From positions 14,947,001 through 15,011,000 of the forward strand of contig OY727095.1 of assembly GCA_963402885.1 (NCBI GenBank): a stretch of DNA of 64,000 bases, given 5' to 3'. The notes beneath the pieces were generated by a model. It searched no databases and was not told the DNA's origin. It saw nothing but the letters and a program-made list of their open reading frames with translations. This document shows, piece by piece, positions 10,976-23,100 of this stretch; position 1 is the first letter of the stretch, and each line of letters opens with the position of its first letter. The translations under genes and the position numbers were made by a program. The DNA comes from Antedon bifida. Taxonomy: Eukaryota > Echinodermata > Crinoidea > Comatulida > Antedonidae.

Positions 10976-13172
10976 TTTAATATTTGGTGTAGTCAGTATA
11001 AACTGTAGGTTTATATAGGCTAGTGACTTTAATTATTGAATATTTAATTACTCAAACAACAACATACATTTTTAAAAATAAAATTATAATTTAAATATAG
11101 TATTAACAATTGCTAGGTCAAGGCCTAGGCTAGTATTAAAATTATTAGGTATTTATTCAATTATTTATTTGTATGATTATGATAAATTTATATTAAAAAA
11201 CGTAACAATTTTGGAATAAAAATAACGAGAAATAAAAAATACAAACTTTCAATTATCGTAACATCGTAATTATTCTATTTAGAATAATTTAATTGATTGA
11301 TGCATAAATACACAGCGCGCACTATATGTTAGCATTAGCAAGGCATGATTATTATTATATTTATTGTTATTATATTATGAATCATTTTTTTTAGGTGTGC
11401 TGAATAGGTTAAAAATTGCAGACTTGAAAAAGTAAAAAACAAATCTATGACTTATTTATATAGGAATTACCATTTGTGTTCGCTACACTTCAAAGAGTCG
11501 CACACATTTAAATACCTATTTATATTCTTTGGTTTACGTAGTTGAAAAGAAACTTTATTGAGGGCGAAATCAACGTTTAAGTCTAAATTAAAAAGACATC
11601 GCGGCAACATCAAAGAACTTTTAAAGGACAACTCCGGGTTGGTAAAATTATTTCTCTATGGTATGATGGATAACAATATTATATTTTTATAATTTATAAT
11701 ATATTTTTATCCTTTAACAATAGCTCCTGTAGTGTGTATATTTTGTTTTTAATGCACATTCATTAAAAAAATTTCCCCTAAATAATTTGTCCTTAAAAAT
11801 TGAAATTTCAACTTGTGCAACTATATATCCAGTTTTATTTTTGATTTTGTGCTTCCAATGGTGTTGCTGTCCACAATAAATTGTGTTACGGTTCACAACA
11901 AATTGTGTAAAGTGGGAAATTCTGGTTGCTGTTGTTAAACATGGGAGCCTATTTCTTTCTAAGCAACTTTTTCATATAAAGTTATTTTTAACTTTTAAAT
12001 TCATAATAAAAGTTAATGATCAAGAATTAAGCAACTCATTACCATGAGACATAAAACAAATTACAACACAGGAGTAAGAAAAGCATCTTTATTATTTATG
12101 TAAAAAACTTATTCTATACAATTAATATTGTATGTAAATACACTCTATTAAGAACATATAAAAATATGAAATAATTGGAAAAACAAAACGTTTTAAAAAA
12201 ACAGTCTGTATGTCAAAACGCTTTAAAAAAAAGGAAATGTTTATAAAAATACATTGTTTTCATTTTACCAACAAGTTGGATTGTATATGGAAGAAATAAA
12301 TGTAGTGCGTGAGGCCTCAAAAAAGAAGAGTAAAAAATAAATGTTATCATTGTCATCATAATCATTTATCAGGCCTCACAAAAATGGCAAATTTTAAATG
12401 CCAAACTGAAATTAGTGTCCTGTCTTTTGCATTACAATTTGCAAGTTAGCGGGGTCTATGGTCTGTGCATTTGCCGTACGATTTGGTTTCTGTTAGCAAA
12501 CACACACCTATGAATACTAGATTATATAGGCCTATGTATAAAGCCTCTGATAAGTAATGATGTGCCAAATAAAATGAACACACTTAATTACTGAGTTATT
12601 ATTTCTTATATTTAATAATAATAATAATACTAATGTTCAATTTATATAGCGCAAAATGCAGGGTGCCTCTAAGCGCTGAACAGTAAAAAAAAATGTAAAA
12701 TGCACTAAGTAATTAATGTTGAAAATGCAAATTAAAAAGGTGGGATTTGAGGAGTTTGAATGTGGCGAGTGATTTGGCATTCCTGATTGAGTTGGACTAC
12801 TGTCTATAGCTGTCAAGCTCAACTGCAAAGTTTACCCTTTGACCCAAATTTAACTTCTTTAGAATCATCATGACAAAGTTTGATTAATTCTTTTAACTTT
12901 TCCATAGACAAATATACAAACAAACAATACATAATAATATAGCTACTGTAGTTGAATAATGTCGTTTTTAACTGGTCAGATTTTTGCATTACTCTGACGT
13001 AACTTTACTTTATACTAAGTACATACTGAGAACACTTTACCACCAGATCAACAGCCTGGTATTCATAGCTCTGAACCACAGAGCTTGCGCTGATGGTTAG
13101 AGAGTTATTAATGTCTTTTCTCTTGTAGATGGTTGAATTACCAGTTAAGGCAGTTAACATGAACTACTCTTT
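10976..13172. other. AT-rich sequence downstream of the THAP exon and the DED-Roc-COR gene
   Basis: Apart from THAP exon 2 (11395-11545) and the dispersed repeat at 12611-12830, no gene was recognised. The segment probably includes the 3' UTR of the minus-strand DED-Roc-COR gene just left of 13173. A word CACAACAAATTGTG at 11894, matching part of the 69-bp satellite at 46-54 kb, is present here as a single copy. Confidence 0.4.
12611..12830 (-). repeat. Dispersed SINE-like repeat with (AAT)n and TATAGCGC end
   Basis: An AATAATAATAAT run is followed by TTTATATAGCGC and CTCTAAGCGCT, then a body with TTTGGCATTCCTGATTGAGT. A related arrangement occurs at about 26935-27140 (TATAGCGCTT, CTCTAAAGCGCT, GGCATTCTTGATTGATTGTG). 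Read on the minus strand these are copies with a GCGCTATA 3' end and a trinucleotide tail. Confidence 0.55.
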
Positions 13173-13642
13173 TCATCGCTGTCTCCGATAATAAGAGCGT
13201 ATTTTTCTAAATATATGGTAGCCATATCCAACCAAAGTTACAGCCAATACTATGCTACTGACAATTTCTGCTATTTCTTCATATTTATGTATCCAAATTG
13301 CCATGACTATGACCAAAAGCAAACAAAATGTCAGAATAATACACTCTGAAATCAAAGGAGAAATTGTTTTATGAAAAAGGTTCCCCGTTTTGTTTGAATT
13401 ACAGTTTTATATTATGAATTTGTTTCATTAATATCCAGAATAAAAATTGGCTAAAATTACAACACCACAGTATACATCTATCAATTTAAAAAAAACACAA
13501 AAAATGGTTGCAATATAATAAATAAAGCCAATGGTGAAGAAAATCTATTTCTTTCAGTTGAATAGAAATAAAATTTGTTTAGATCTAGGATAACATATAA
13601 AAATTAAATAAATTACCTTTGCAAATTTCTTTTTTGGTCAGC
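13173..13642 (-). CDS. Last two exons of the DED-Roc-COR gene: two-helix membrane tail
   Basis: Exon 13642-13617 (26 nt) encodes LTKKEICK. The terminal exon 13345-13173 encodes 56 residues and TGA. Hydrophobic runs CIILTFCLLLVIVMAIWI and IVSSIVLAVTLVGYGYHIF are separated by KYEEIAE and followed by the basic tail RKIRSYYRRQR. This predicts a two-pass or hairpin anchor with the signalling domains in the cytosol. The neighbouring gene has the same two-exon arrangement at 58188-58151 and 57984-57743. Confidence 0.75.
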
Positions 13643-16600
13643 CTAGAAATAAAGATGTACACAAAATTAGTATACAACTAATGAATGTTGTTGAATTTTG
13701 AAGTTTGATTGATTTTCTATTAAATAAATGGAGTAAACTCCATTCAACAAATAATTGCATCGAATGTGGAAGGCTAAGACATTCAAAAAGTTGCCTCTCA
13801 GATTTTGGCAACAGTAGAGAGGTTTTAGACAGCTCGCATTGATGTTGGTATTTAAACACATAATAAATTTACAAAAAGCTGACTATGCAATACTGTACTC
13901 TCAATCGTTATAATATATTTTATATATTCTTAGGTGTGAAATAATAATTAACAAATTATTGAACCGTTTAAATGCAGTAACACAACAGTTAATAATTTTA
14001 GGACCTGTTTCTGCTGTAAAAAAATGTGTGAATTAATTACCCCAAATTTCTTGGCAGCAGAAATGGCAATAACCGGTTTTAACCGGCATTTATAAATGGC
14101 AATGTTAAAATAACAGCAAAAAACCTAAACGATTGGAGGCTAGAACGCCATTGAACTGGTTATTGCTGTGAAACTTAGCTGCAATGCAAAATAATGGCTA
14201 TTTTAGTATATATAGAATCTTATATGTTTGACTGCCTGATTGCATTGCATTTTGGGTAATGTTAACTGTTTTCGTCAACGACTAACCACCAATTTAAACA
14301 GTTATTTAAAAGCACAAATTTAGCAGAAATGCGGTCAGTCTAAACAAACGGTTTATTCGCCACTATGCAAAAGAAACAAGCCCTTTGGAACATATTCTCT
14401 GAATAGACTTCAGATACAAAGTATAATACATCTTCCAAGCAATGAACTGATGTCATCGTGATAAATTTATTTTCAAATTGATTTTGTTTTAAAATGATAT
14501 TATTTGAACATTTAAAGTGACACTAATGGATGACCAGTCTTTTCTGAAACAAGAAAATTTGTGTCACGAGATGGACCAATGAATAATCCAACCAAAACCT
14601 AATAATTGAAAATTTGAGCGAAGCCATTCTTCCAGTCACCTTGCCTTTGACATTAAATTCAAGGTTGAAATGGTAAATTTTGTGGTGATTATATAACTTG
14701 CTTTAAGACAGTAGGGATTAAACAGACAAAAATAAAAGTTGTGTATTCATTGAATGGAGAGAATATTTTCTTTGTTGGAAGAACAACTTTACTTTTTCAA
14801 TTCCGTCATTAAATATAGGTAATACTAGGACAAGTGGAGATACCACAGAAACACCATCACATGCATACAGCAGTAAGTATTTTTGTTTATTTCTATTTAT
14901 TCATTTGTCCCTAAAGGATGTGCGGTTCCCTAGATAAGTGGCTGTATGTGACAGTTGCTGTGTGTGTGTATACTAGTACACCGGGGTAACCCCTATTCGT
15001 CTCGAAAGATGTACTATGTTCTTTCAGTGGTGGCGCCAGCGGGGGGGCTACGGGGGCTGTAGCCCCCTCGTCGGGGAGCCTAGCCCCCACGTCGGGGAAC
15101 GCGAGTACTTTTCGTCGCGGAATATAATATAAAGTAAAAATCATTCGCGTTCACTTCGTAGCTTCAGCGACTAGAAAACCGCGAAGTTCCATTTTTGTTA
15201 AGTACGTCGGAGGGCTATTACACTTTATTATGCATGCATTATTGCCAGCGATCTAATAAACAATAGGTATGCACTTGTCTGGCGGTGTCCCTTTGTACGA
15301 ATCGTTTAACATTGGGCCCGGCCCATTGCGGTTTACGCGTGATATCATGTTCCACCCAGGGACCAGAATGTGTACTGTAGTTACTTTCCAGGCGAAGTTT
15401 ACTGATGTGTTACGTCGTGTACTGTGTATCGACAGCAAAAGGGTACGAATTATCTTATATATGTTCAATTTTTTAATTTACGATTACCGTGGGGTACCTG
15501 AACCTGAAATAGACGTTTTTCACTGTAGGCTCGGCCTACATTACTAAACAAAAAACATGCCATTTTCGTTTAGCCAACATCTTATAGTTAAGTTATTACA
15601 TTTCCAATGTCCTGTACGTCATGAACTGCTCGTACATCGAAATTCCCCGACGGAAAATGGTCTACGCTTGTGGACGCATTCCCCTCCAAATAAAAGGTAA
15701 AAAGGGTAACTTGTTTAGGCCTCTATGTCTGAATTTTTGTTAAGTATAGGTGTAATTTTTGAAGACCTGCATCTCTAGTTTTCAAAATTGTCTTAGCTCA
15801 ACCGTCCCCAATTATAGAGCTGGTCATGTATACTTACCGTACATTTTGTTTCATATTTCGATGTACAATATACAGTCAGTGCATTGAACCTAGAGCTCTA
15901 TTTTTTTTTTTATATCCATGGTAGGGCTGGAGACGTACCGGTATATATCTTGTTTTATGCTTCGAAGTATAATAAGTTAAATTTCCGGGACCTAGCAACT
16001 CTATTTTTCAGAATGTTCTTAGCTCCACCCCAACCATGGTGGGCTGGACCTATAATTTCGTTTCATATTTCAATGTTTTGCAGGGACCTAGCAGCTCTAT
16101 TTTTGACAATTTTCTAAGCTCTGGTTCTGTGGACTTATAATTTCGTTTCATTTATCAATATGGGCCTATATAAGTGCAATTTCCAGGTACCTAGCAGGTC
16201 TGTTTTTCACAATTTTCTTAGCAGCTCAACCCTAATGGTAGGGCTGGTCCTGGAGCCTTATATATTTTGTTTCTTTTTTTCGAAATACTATAATCCAATA
16301 TCCGGGGACCTAACAACTCTAGTTGTTTAAATGTCCTTAGCTCCATCCATCTCAACCTCGGTGGGCTTGTTCTTTATAGACTTGTAATTTCGTTTTATAT
16401 ATCAATGTATAATTGCAATTTCCGGGGACCTAGCAGCTCTATTTTTCAAAATTTTCTTACAGATCAGACCATGGATATCTCGCGCATTTACAATTTTTGC
16501 ACCCCCAGACAGCAACCTGCCTACGTCTCTGTGATTATAACGATATACCTCTTGGTCCGTGGGTAGGTTTTACGTTCGCGTATATTTTCTATGATAGGCA

Positions 16601-17078
16601 TATTGAACTTTAAAAACTTCATTTTTAAATTTGAAAGAATGGATTTACACAGTCATCGTACCGGACCTCTTGCAATGTGTTTTTCACACAGTATTTTATT
16701 TATGTACCATACAAAATTGAAAAAATTGGCTACCCTAAATCTGATTAAAACGGCCTAAAATTACGCTATAACGTGTTGCTTCCGGGGGCTTCTCCCCTCC
16801 CCCTACCAGGGGCCCTTGGCGGCCCCCCTGGCCCCCAGCCAAGTGAAGCTCGCTTCACTCGCATAGCCCCCCCGTCGGGGAATTTAGCCCCCGCATCGGA
16901 AAGATCCTGGCGCCACCCCTGTGTTCTTTAAAGTGCACAAGAGCCAGATGTGTACACTGGACCTATATATTGTTCTACCACCAGAACCATAAAGTGAATG
17001 AGCCTCGAACCCTTGCCGTTATGGCTATGTATTACGGTTCCACTGTCTTAACCACTGGGCCACTCACTCACTTAGTAC

Positions 17079-17117
<39 letters not shown>

Positions 17118-20100
17118 CTACATTTGTACACATTTTTAGTGAAAACAATTATACAATTTTTCCCGTGAAACAAAAAGGGGGATTTTTTTATATTCAAGGG
17201 ACAACCCTAAATAGGAGTTATATGCTAGTGGATGTATCTCTATAGTTAAAACAAATCTGTAATTACATTTTAACAGTGCGAGTGTGGTAATAAGAGAGTG
17301 GTGTTAATCAAAAAAATATTTACCTGCTACGACGTTGGTCTGAACTTGAAGTAGCATGAATACCTGTAATTGCAAGCAACAGTTAAACAGTTGAGTACAG
17401 TAATTGTTTATACATTGCCTGAAAGAAGGATCTATAGCCATGCATATGGAGTCAAAGGTTATAATCTGGCTCAATTTAGGTTTAATCTATTTCACTAATG
17501 TACATTAAGTTAACACATGTTAGTAGCACAGGGCACAATCTAGCTTATACTACAATGTTATTAAGACATGGAATTCATTACCCTAGGATATCAAACCAAT
17601 CACAAACACATACACATTTAAAACCAAATTGAAAGTTCACCTTTGTACCAACGATATTTGATGTATTTGTGTATATTGTTAATATTATAAGTATGTTATT
17701 GTTTTCTTGAGCTTGCAATTTATTATCAATGTTTATCAATTGTTATATTTTGTAGATTCTAATTGTTAGGGTCCCAAATGGAAATAAGTTTTATATTATT
17801 TAAAACTTTTTTTCCTGCTTCAATTATTTTCATTTTTACTGTCAAATAAATAAATGAAAAGAATGAAATACATGATGCAACATACCTTCTGGACTGGGCA
17901 GTAAATTAATGATCACTGAATTACCTTGAAGAAAATGTATCATGGATTAAAACACAAATATTTCAAGACGTAACAGTTACATAGGATATAAATGTAAACA
18001 CTACATAGCCAGCAGTCAAACACTGATAAACAAGAAAACAATAATATATTGCTACTAACGTCATTTTGAAAGTTAATTATCTAGTTTTGCCATCTACTTT
18101 TGAACAGTTAAAAATGAAAAAAGTTGCTAAAAATGCTTTTTACCTATATATACCTATATATACAGTGTGTTAAAGAATATTTTTAGAAATTCAATATTCA
18201 ATAAAATTCAATATATTTCTTTCTAAATTGTCCACGGCGCAAAACATCTAAATTTTAATAATACCAGTTTTTTTAATGTTGTTACCTTGCAGAGTGGCTT
18301 CTGCTGAATCTGCACCTGCACCTGAAGCTGTATCTGTACCAGAAGGCACACCTGTGTTAGATTAAAGTTGCTGGTTAAATCATAAGAAACATGATTTCCA
18401 GTCAGTTTCATCATCATGTATCATTTATCACTTGCTTATATTTAAATTTAGATGGGGGCTAAACAGGCTTTAGCCCCCACCCCCACTGAAATTTAACAGC
18501 CATGTTACCTGACCAATCGTTTATCATTTAGGCCCAGGCCTAGATTAGTGAAGTTGCAAAAAATATTATTTTAATAAATGGTCACGTGAATAATGAACAT
18601 TGTGTGATCAACATGGAGTAGCGCTCTTAACTTTTGAATACAACGAAACTTTTCAATTACGTATTCAGCACACAGCCATGTGGCTTCCGTTTGGATCGCG
18701 AGGCGAGAGATATAAATATACTGAACAATGAAAAAGCAGTCAATGATTATAAGCAGTTTCTTTCAACCACAGTCATAAGTATATGCAGTTTTGATATATA
18801 ATTGCTATAAAAAAATTATTTATTATTTATAGCTGCATTCACTGAAGCTGTTGTTTTTGTGTGTGAGATTCTGATGGTCATCAATAAAAAAACAATCCCT
18901 AAATCAGTCTTGAAAACGTCAGATAGATAGCCCCAGCCAATAATGTAATTATTATTGAATTATTGTTGAAATCATAATCATTGTTTTAAGATTATAAATA
19001 AATGAAACACTATAATAATTTTATATTTACTGTATATATAATTAATATATTAATTAAAAAACTACAGTAAAACTACTCGCACTCATTACATTATCTTAAT
19101 TATCAATATCATGTTTTTGTGTTAAAATAATTTTAGAGAAAGTAAAAGAAAAATGATCAAAATGAGATGTCTATTTTCAACAAGATATGCTCTTCCTTTA
19201 TTTTATAGGCATATATTTAAACATGCTACATACAGCATGGCCATATATTATGCAATTGGTTATAACACAAAATCCTTTTCTGTCTTAATTGACTTACTTC
19301 ATTATAATAATAGACATAACATACCTTGGTTTGAACTTGATGTTCCAGCAACATCTGTATTTACTGAAAAATATAATAATACATTCAATAGATGATATAC
19401 AAATTCGTATCACAAGTTCAAACACAGTCATGAATGCAAGTTTATTTTATAAACAAGTTAGTTAGGGCTAATTCCAAATGATGCTTTAACACACTTTCAG
19501 TTATAAACAATATAAACAATTTGAGAATTTTTTTAATTCATGTCATGTATAAATATTCTACTCTGCGTCCAAATTTGGAGCACTGCCTCTTTAAATGGCC
19601 TGGCTTCATGGCCAAGTATTCGTCAATGATTTACGATAGATACATTGAATAAGAGTAGGTGTGTTATAAAACAAATATGAATGTTTTGTATTTCGGCTCT
19701 GCCTCATTAAAAATAGAGCAGTCAATCTTTCAAATTTTGAAATATTCTCACCATCCAACTCATAAACATTCATTATGTGTATATTATTGTACATTTGAAC
19801 CTTAAGTTATTATAATCTTGTTTAGCAGTTTCTGACTGACTGTCTAATTGTTTCACACTGTTTACCATAGTTAATTGTCTCTTTTGTTACTCACCTCCAA
19901 ATAGCCGCTTGTAACGTTTAACATCCATCGTAACAGACCTGCCAGTTTTAGTGCATGTCAACTTCTCATACTGGAAATCTTCAAGATTTTGAATGTGCTT
20001 CTTTTTTGATTTTTTACTACATTCACAAAGTATGCATCTCTCAAATTGAATCCCTCTTCTACCACCATCTTTAGTAGGTTCAAATGACTTCTGGATCGTT

Positions 20101-23100
20101 AACAAAACCTAAAGATACAAATTGAATGTTGATTACCAACATAAAGCCAAGTGACACTTTAAGACACAGTATATTGTTTAAAGGTTTGCATGGTGAAATC
20201 AATATGTTGATATAAAGTTTGTGGTAAATATAGTTTGTTTGATAAAGAACTGTTGAGTTTTTTGACATTTCGATTTTTTGATACCTCACGATTGAGGACT
20301 TTTCAATCCTGAGGATGATCAAATATACTGATTGAAATGTCAAATGACTTTTGGATTGTAAAAAAAACCTAAAAATATACATTGGATATTGATTTTCAAA
20401 AACATAAAGCCAACTACAATAACACACAGAAACTTGTTAAGGTTTTGAGTCCGCTGCACTGCACATATACTTACTCACATTTACAATATTATAGGTCCAA
20501 ATCTCACATTCCTGGGCCTTTTAATTTATGTGTGAAAAAGATGAAAATGGGAAGTAGAGATTTGCGACATCTAAGCATCAACTGCCTTTTTTCTGTTATG
20601 TATTGAAAATACAAATTTACAGAATTATAATGTAAAATACAATGAAATTGATTATTAAACCTCTATTTTGATTGCTCAAAAAATAAATAAAAACCATAAA
20701 TATCATTTAGTGCTCTGTTTTACCTGATCATAACATACCTCTTTACATGCTTCAGATGAAGGTTCCTTGGTACTTGTTTCCTTAAGAGTAGGTGTTCTTT
20801 TAATAGTCACCTGGAGGAAAAAAATGTTTTGATAATTAAATTTGAATTCCAACAAAAATAAATAAAATACAGAAAGTCAGTGTTACAAACTAAAATAAAT
20901 TATATTTGCAGCTGTTTATGTTTATAACATTGCTTTGTGTTTGATTAATCAACTTCTATCAATTCAAAGTAAGTTGGTAATATTTATTGAAAATTCACAA
21001 GAGATTGTAGTACCTTTAACAAAAACTTTCGCTCATCTTCATTAGTGACAACTTTGACAAGAGACAAAGTCACAACATGATATTGGTCGAAGTAAAGTTC
21101 AGCATAATTACATGAGAGTATTGGATCAACTCCTTTCTTTTGAAATTTATTGAGGAAATCAATGATCATATATGGAAACAATACATCTGGCAGATATCCC
21201 TCAAAGTCGTAATAGATACTGATAGCTGGAAATTTATCAGGCACTGCACTCACTTTATCACTTGCTGTCTTGAAAGCAAGGCGTAGTGGCACATAAAATG
21301 ATCTCTCTACAACTGAACCCTGAAAATGAGGATTCGTAAACAATCCAATTAGATTCTTTTAAGCAAACGGAATTTACTTACTTTGCATTGTTTTTAAGTT
21401 TCATTATATTATGTATTTAATTTTCTTTAATTTATTATTAGACATTTTGTTTAGTTTAACTGAAAGCCTTTTTAAGTTACAATGCCCAATTATAAATTCC
21501 TAATCTTATGCAAAACATGTTAGAAAAGATAACTTAACAAAACCTACTGTAGATGTATTTGCCCTATCTTGGCTGCTGGTTGTCTTTCTCTCACAAATGA
21601 AACCTAATTGAATCATCAGTGCTACAAGAAACTTAAAATTCTTTCTTTTGTCAACTTTACTATCTCTCCATAATTTTCGCAACAACTTTTCTTCCAGTAT
21701 GCCTTTGTCAAGCTTATCAAAAGATTCATTAAACATACCGAACTAAAAAAAAATTGATATTTTGTGATTTTATTACAGAGTGGCAGGAGGGAATCAAGAC
21801 GGAGGCAGGAAGGATGTTGGAAATAGTCAACAAATATAGTAAACTTTTATAATATGAATAAATGTAAATGTATAATGCAGTATTATCGTTGTGAAATTAC
21901 AGTAGTCTGTTGCTGTGCTTTTTACTTTTTCAATTATAATACAATGAAAGTAACATAATTAAAACTTTATTTTCTTTAAAATTTAAAACAAAATTACAGT
22001 CACTTGCAAATGATGCCTTCCAGCATACTTATATATAGAACATCTTAAGCAAGAAATTTAACACAGAACAGGAGTAACTATGTTACTGCAACACGTTTTC
22101 AAATGCAAGACATCATGAGTCTACTTACATGTTTTTTTGAGGGAACCACAGTTACAAATGTAGTAACAATTTCAACCAGTCTCATTGGATCTAACACTGC
22201 TTTATTGCTTAGTAATTCGTTATCAGGCATGTAAACAATTTCACCATGATCGTGCAAGTATATAAGCAGAACTGATTTGGTTTTTTTGTCAATACCATTA
22301 TTACTTGCCAGCATTTTGAGCTTTAAAAATTAGTGGTGATCAGATTAAAAAATGTAGGTATATATTTAAATAGCAACATTATTTTTGTCTTCAACAGCAT
22401 AAATTGTTTGAGTAAATAACACTTTTTGGTAATCCAGTGTAGTGAATATAAATAAATGTTACAAAAATAAACAAAAGGGTTCACTAAGAAGTTTGATACA
22501 ATATATGTTAACTTTAAGCATAAACAAATAAAGTTTGACATATTATATCAAAGGATTGGCTCACTTTTTTTGCAGTTTTATATTATTAGGTGACAAAATA
22601 GATTTATATAAAGCACACATTATGGATATTATTTTTATTATACACCGGCAATGAGAAGTGTTCATGCAAGAATTGTTTCCGACACGTATCCATTCACTGT
22701 CTTGACAGGAATCTAGTATACTCCTCTTTGCAGTATGATAAAATAGTAGAGAAATGATGTTGATTGAATGTACAATGTCTGAATTGACTAAAAAATAACA
22801 CACTCTTGCATAGCAAGACATGGACACAAAAACAGCAATCATTCTCACAGGGGTACCCACATGTTCTGGCTGACAATACATATTGCCAGCATCACCCTTT
22901 CAAATAAGAAACCATACCGGCATTGTTTTGAGTATACAGTATTACATACTAACTTCGTTTAGGGAGGATAACCAATAATTTTTAGTATTTAGGTAAATGC
23001 TAAAATTCATATTAATTGATGTAATAATAAATAATTATACAAAGTATACTTTTTCTTTATTTTTGTGAATGTTTTAAAAACAATGTTATTTGATAGTGGC

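Larger units (their letters stand above)
6226..11545 (+). pseudogene. THAP-domain gene, two exons, nonsense codon at the invariant Trp
   Basis: Exon 1 is 6226-6320. It starts at ATG and reads MGKRSCVASNCNTNS, then TFHRFPKDHE, with the first zinc pair as C-X4-C and the THAP FHRFP box, and ends at a GTAAAC donor. Exon 2 starts at 11395 after TTTTTTTAG. The split Arg codon joins in phase and the frame gives CAE, then TAG at 11405-11407, then a Lys-rich stretch and NYHLCSLHFKES, the C-X2-H pair of the C2CH finger. The TAG stands exactly where THAP domains carry their invariant Trp. The frame continues after the stop to TGA at 11543-11545, and no AVPTIF box is seen. THAP domains bind DNA and occur in transcription factors and in P-element-type transposases; which this was is unknown. 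The 5-kb intron is filled by helentron copies. Likely a recent pseudogene, less likely a sequence error. Confidence 0.75.

Noticed and set aside
15269-15547. 92-codon frame inside the hAT-like element
   Set aside because: No transposase motifs. The corresponding segment at 62 kb does not keep the frame.
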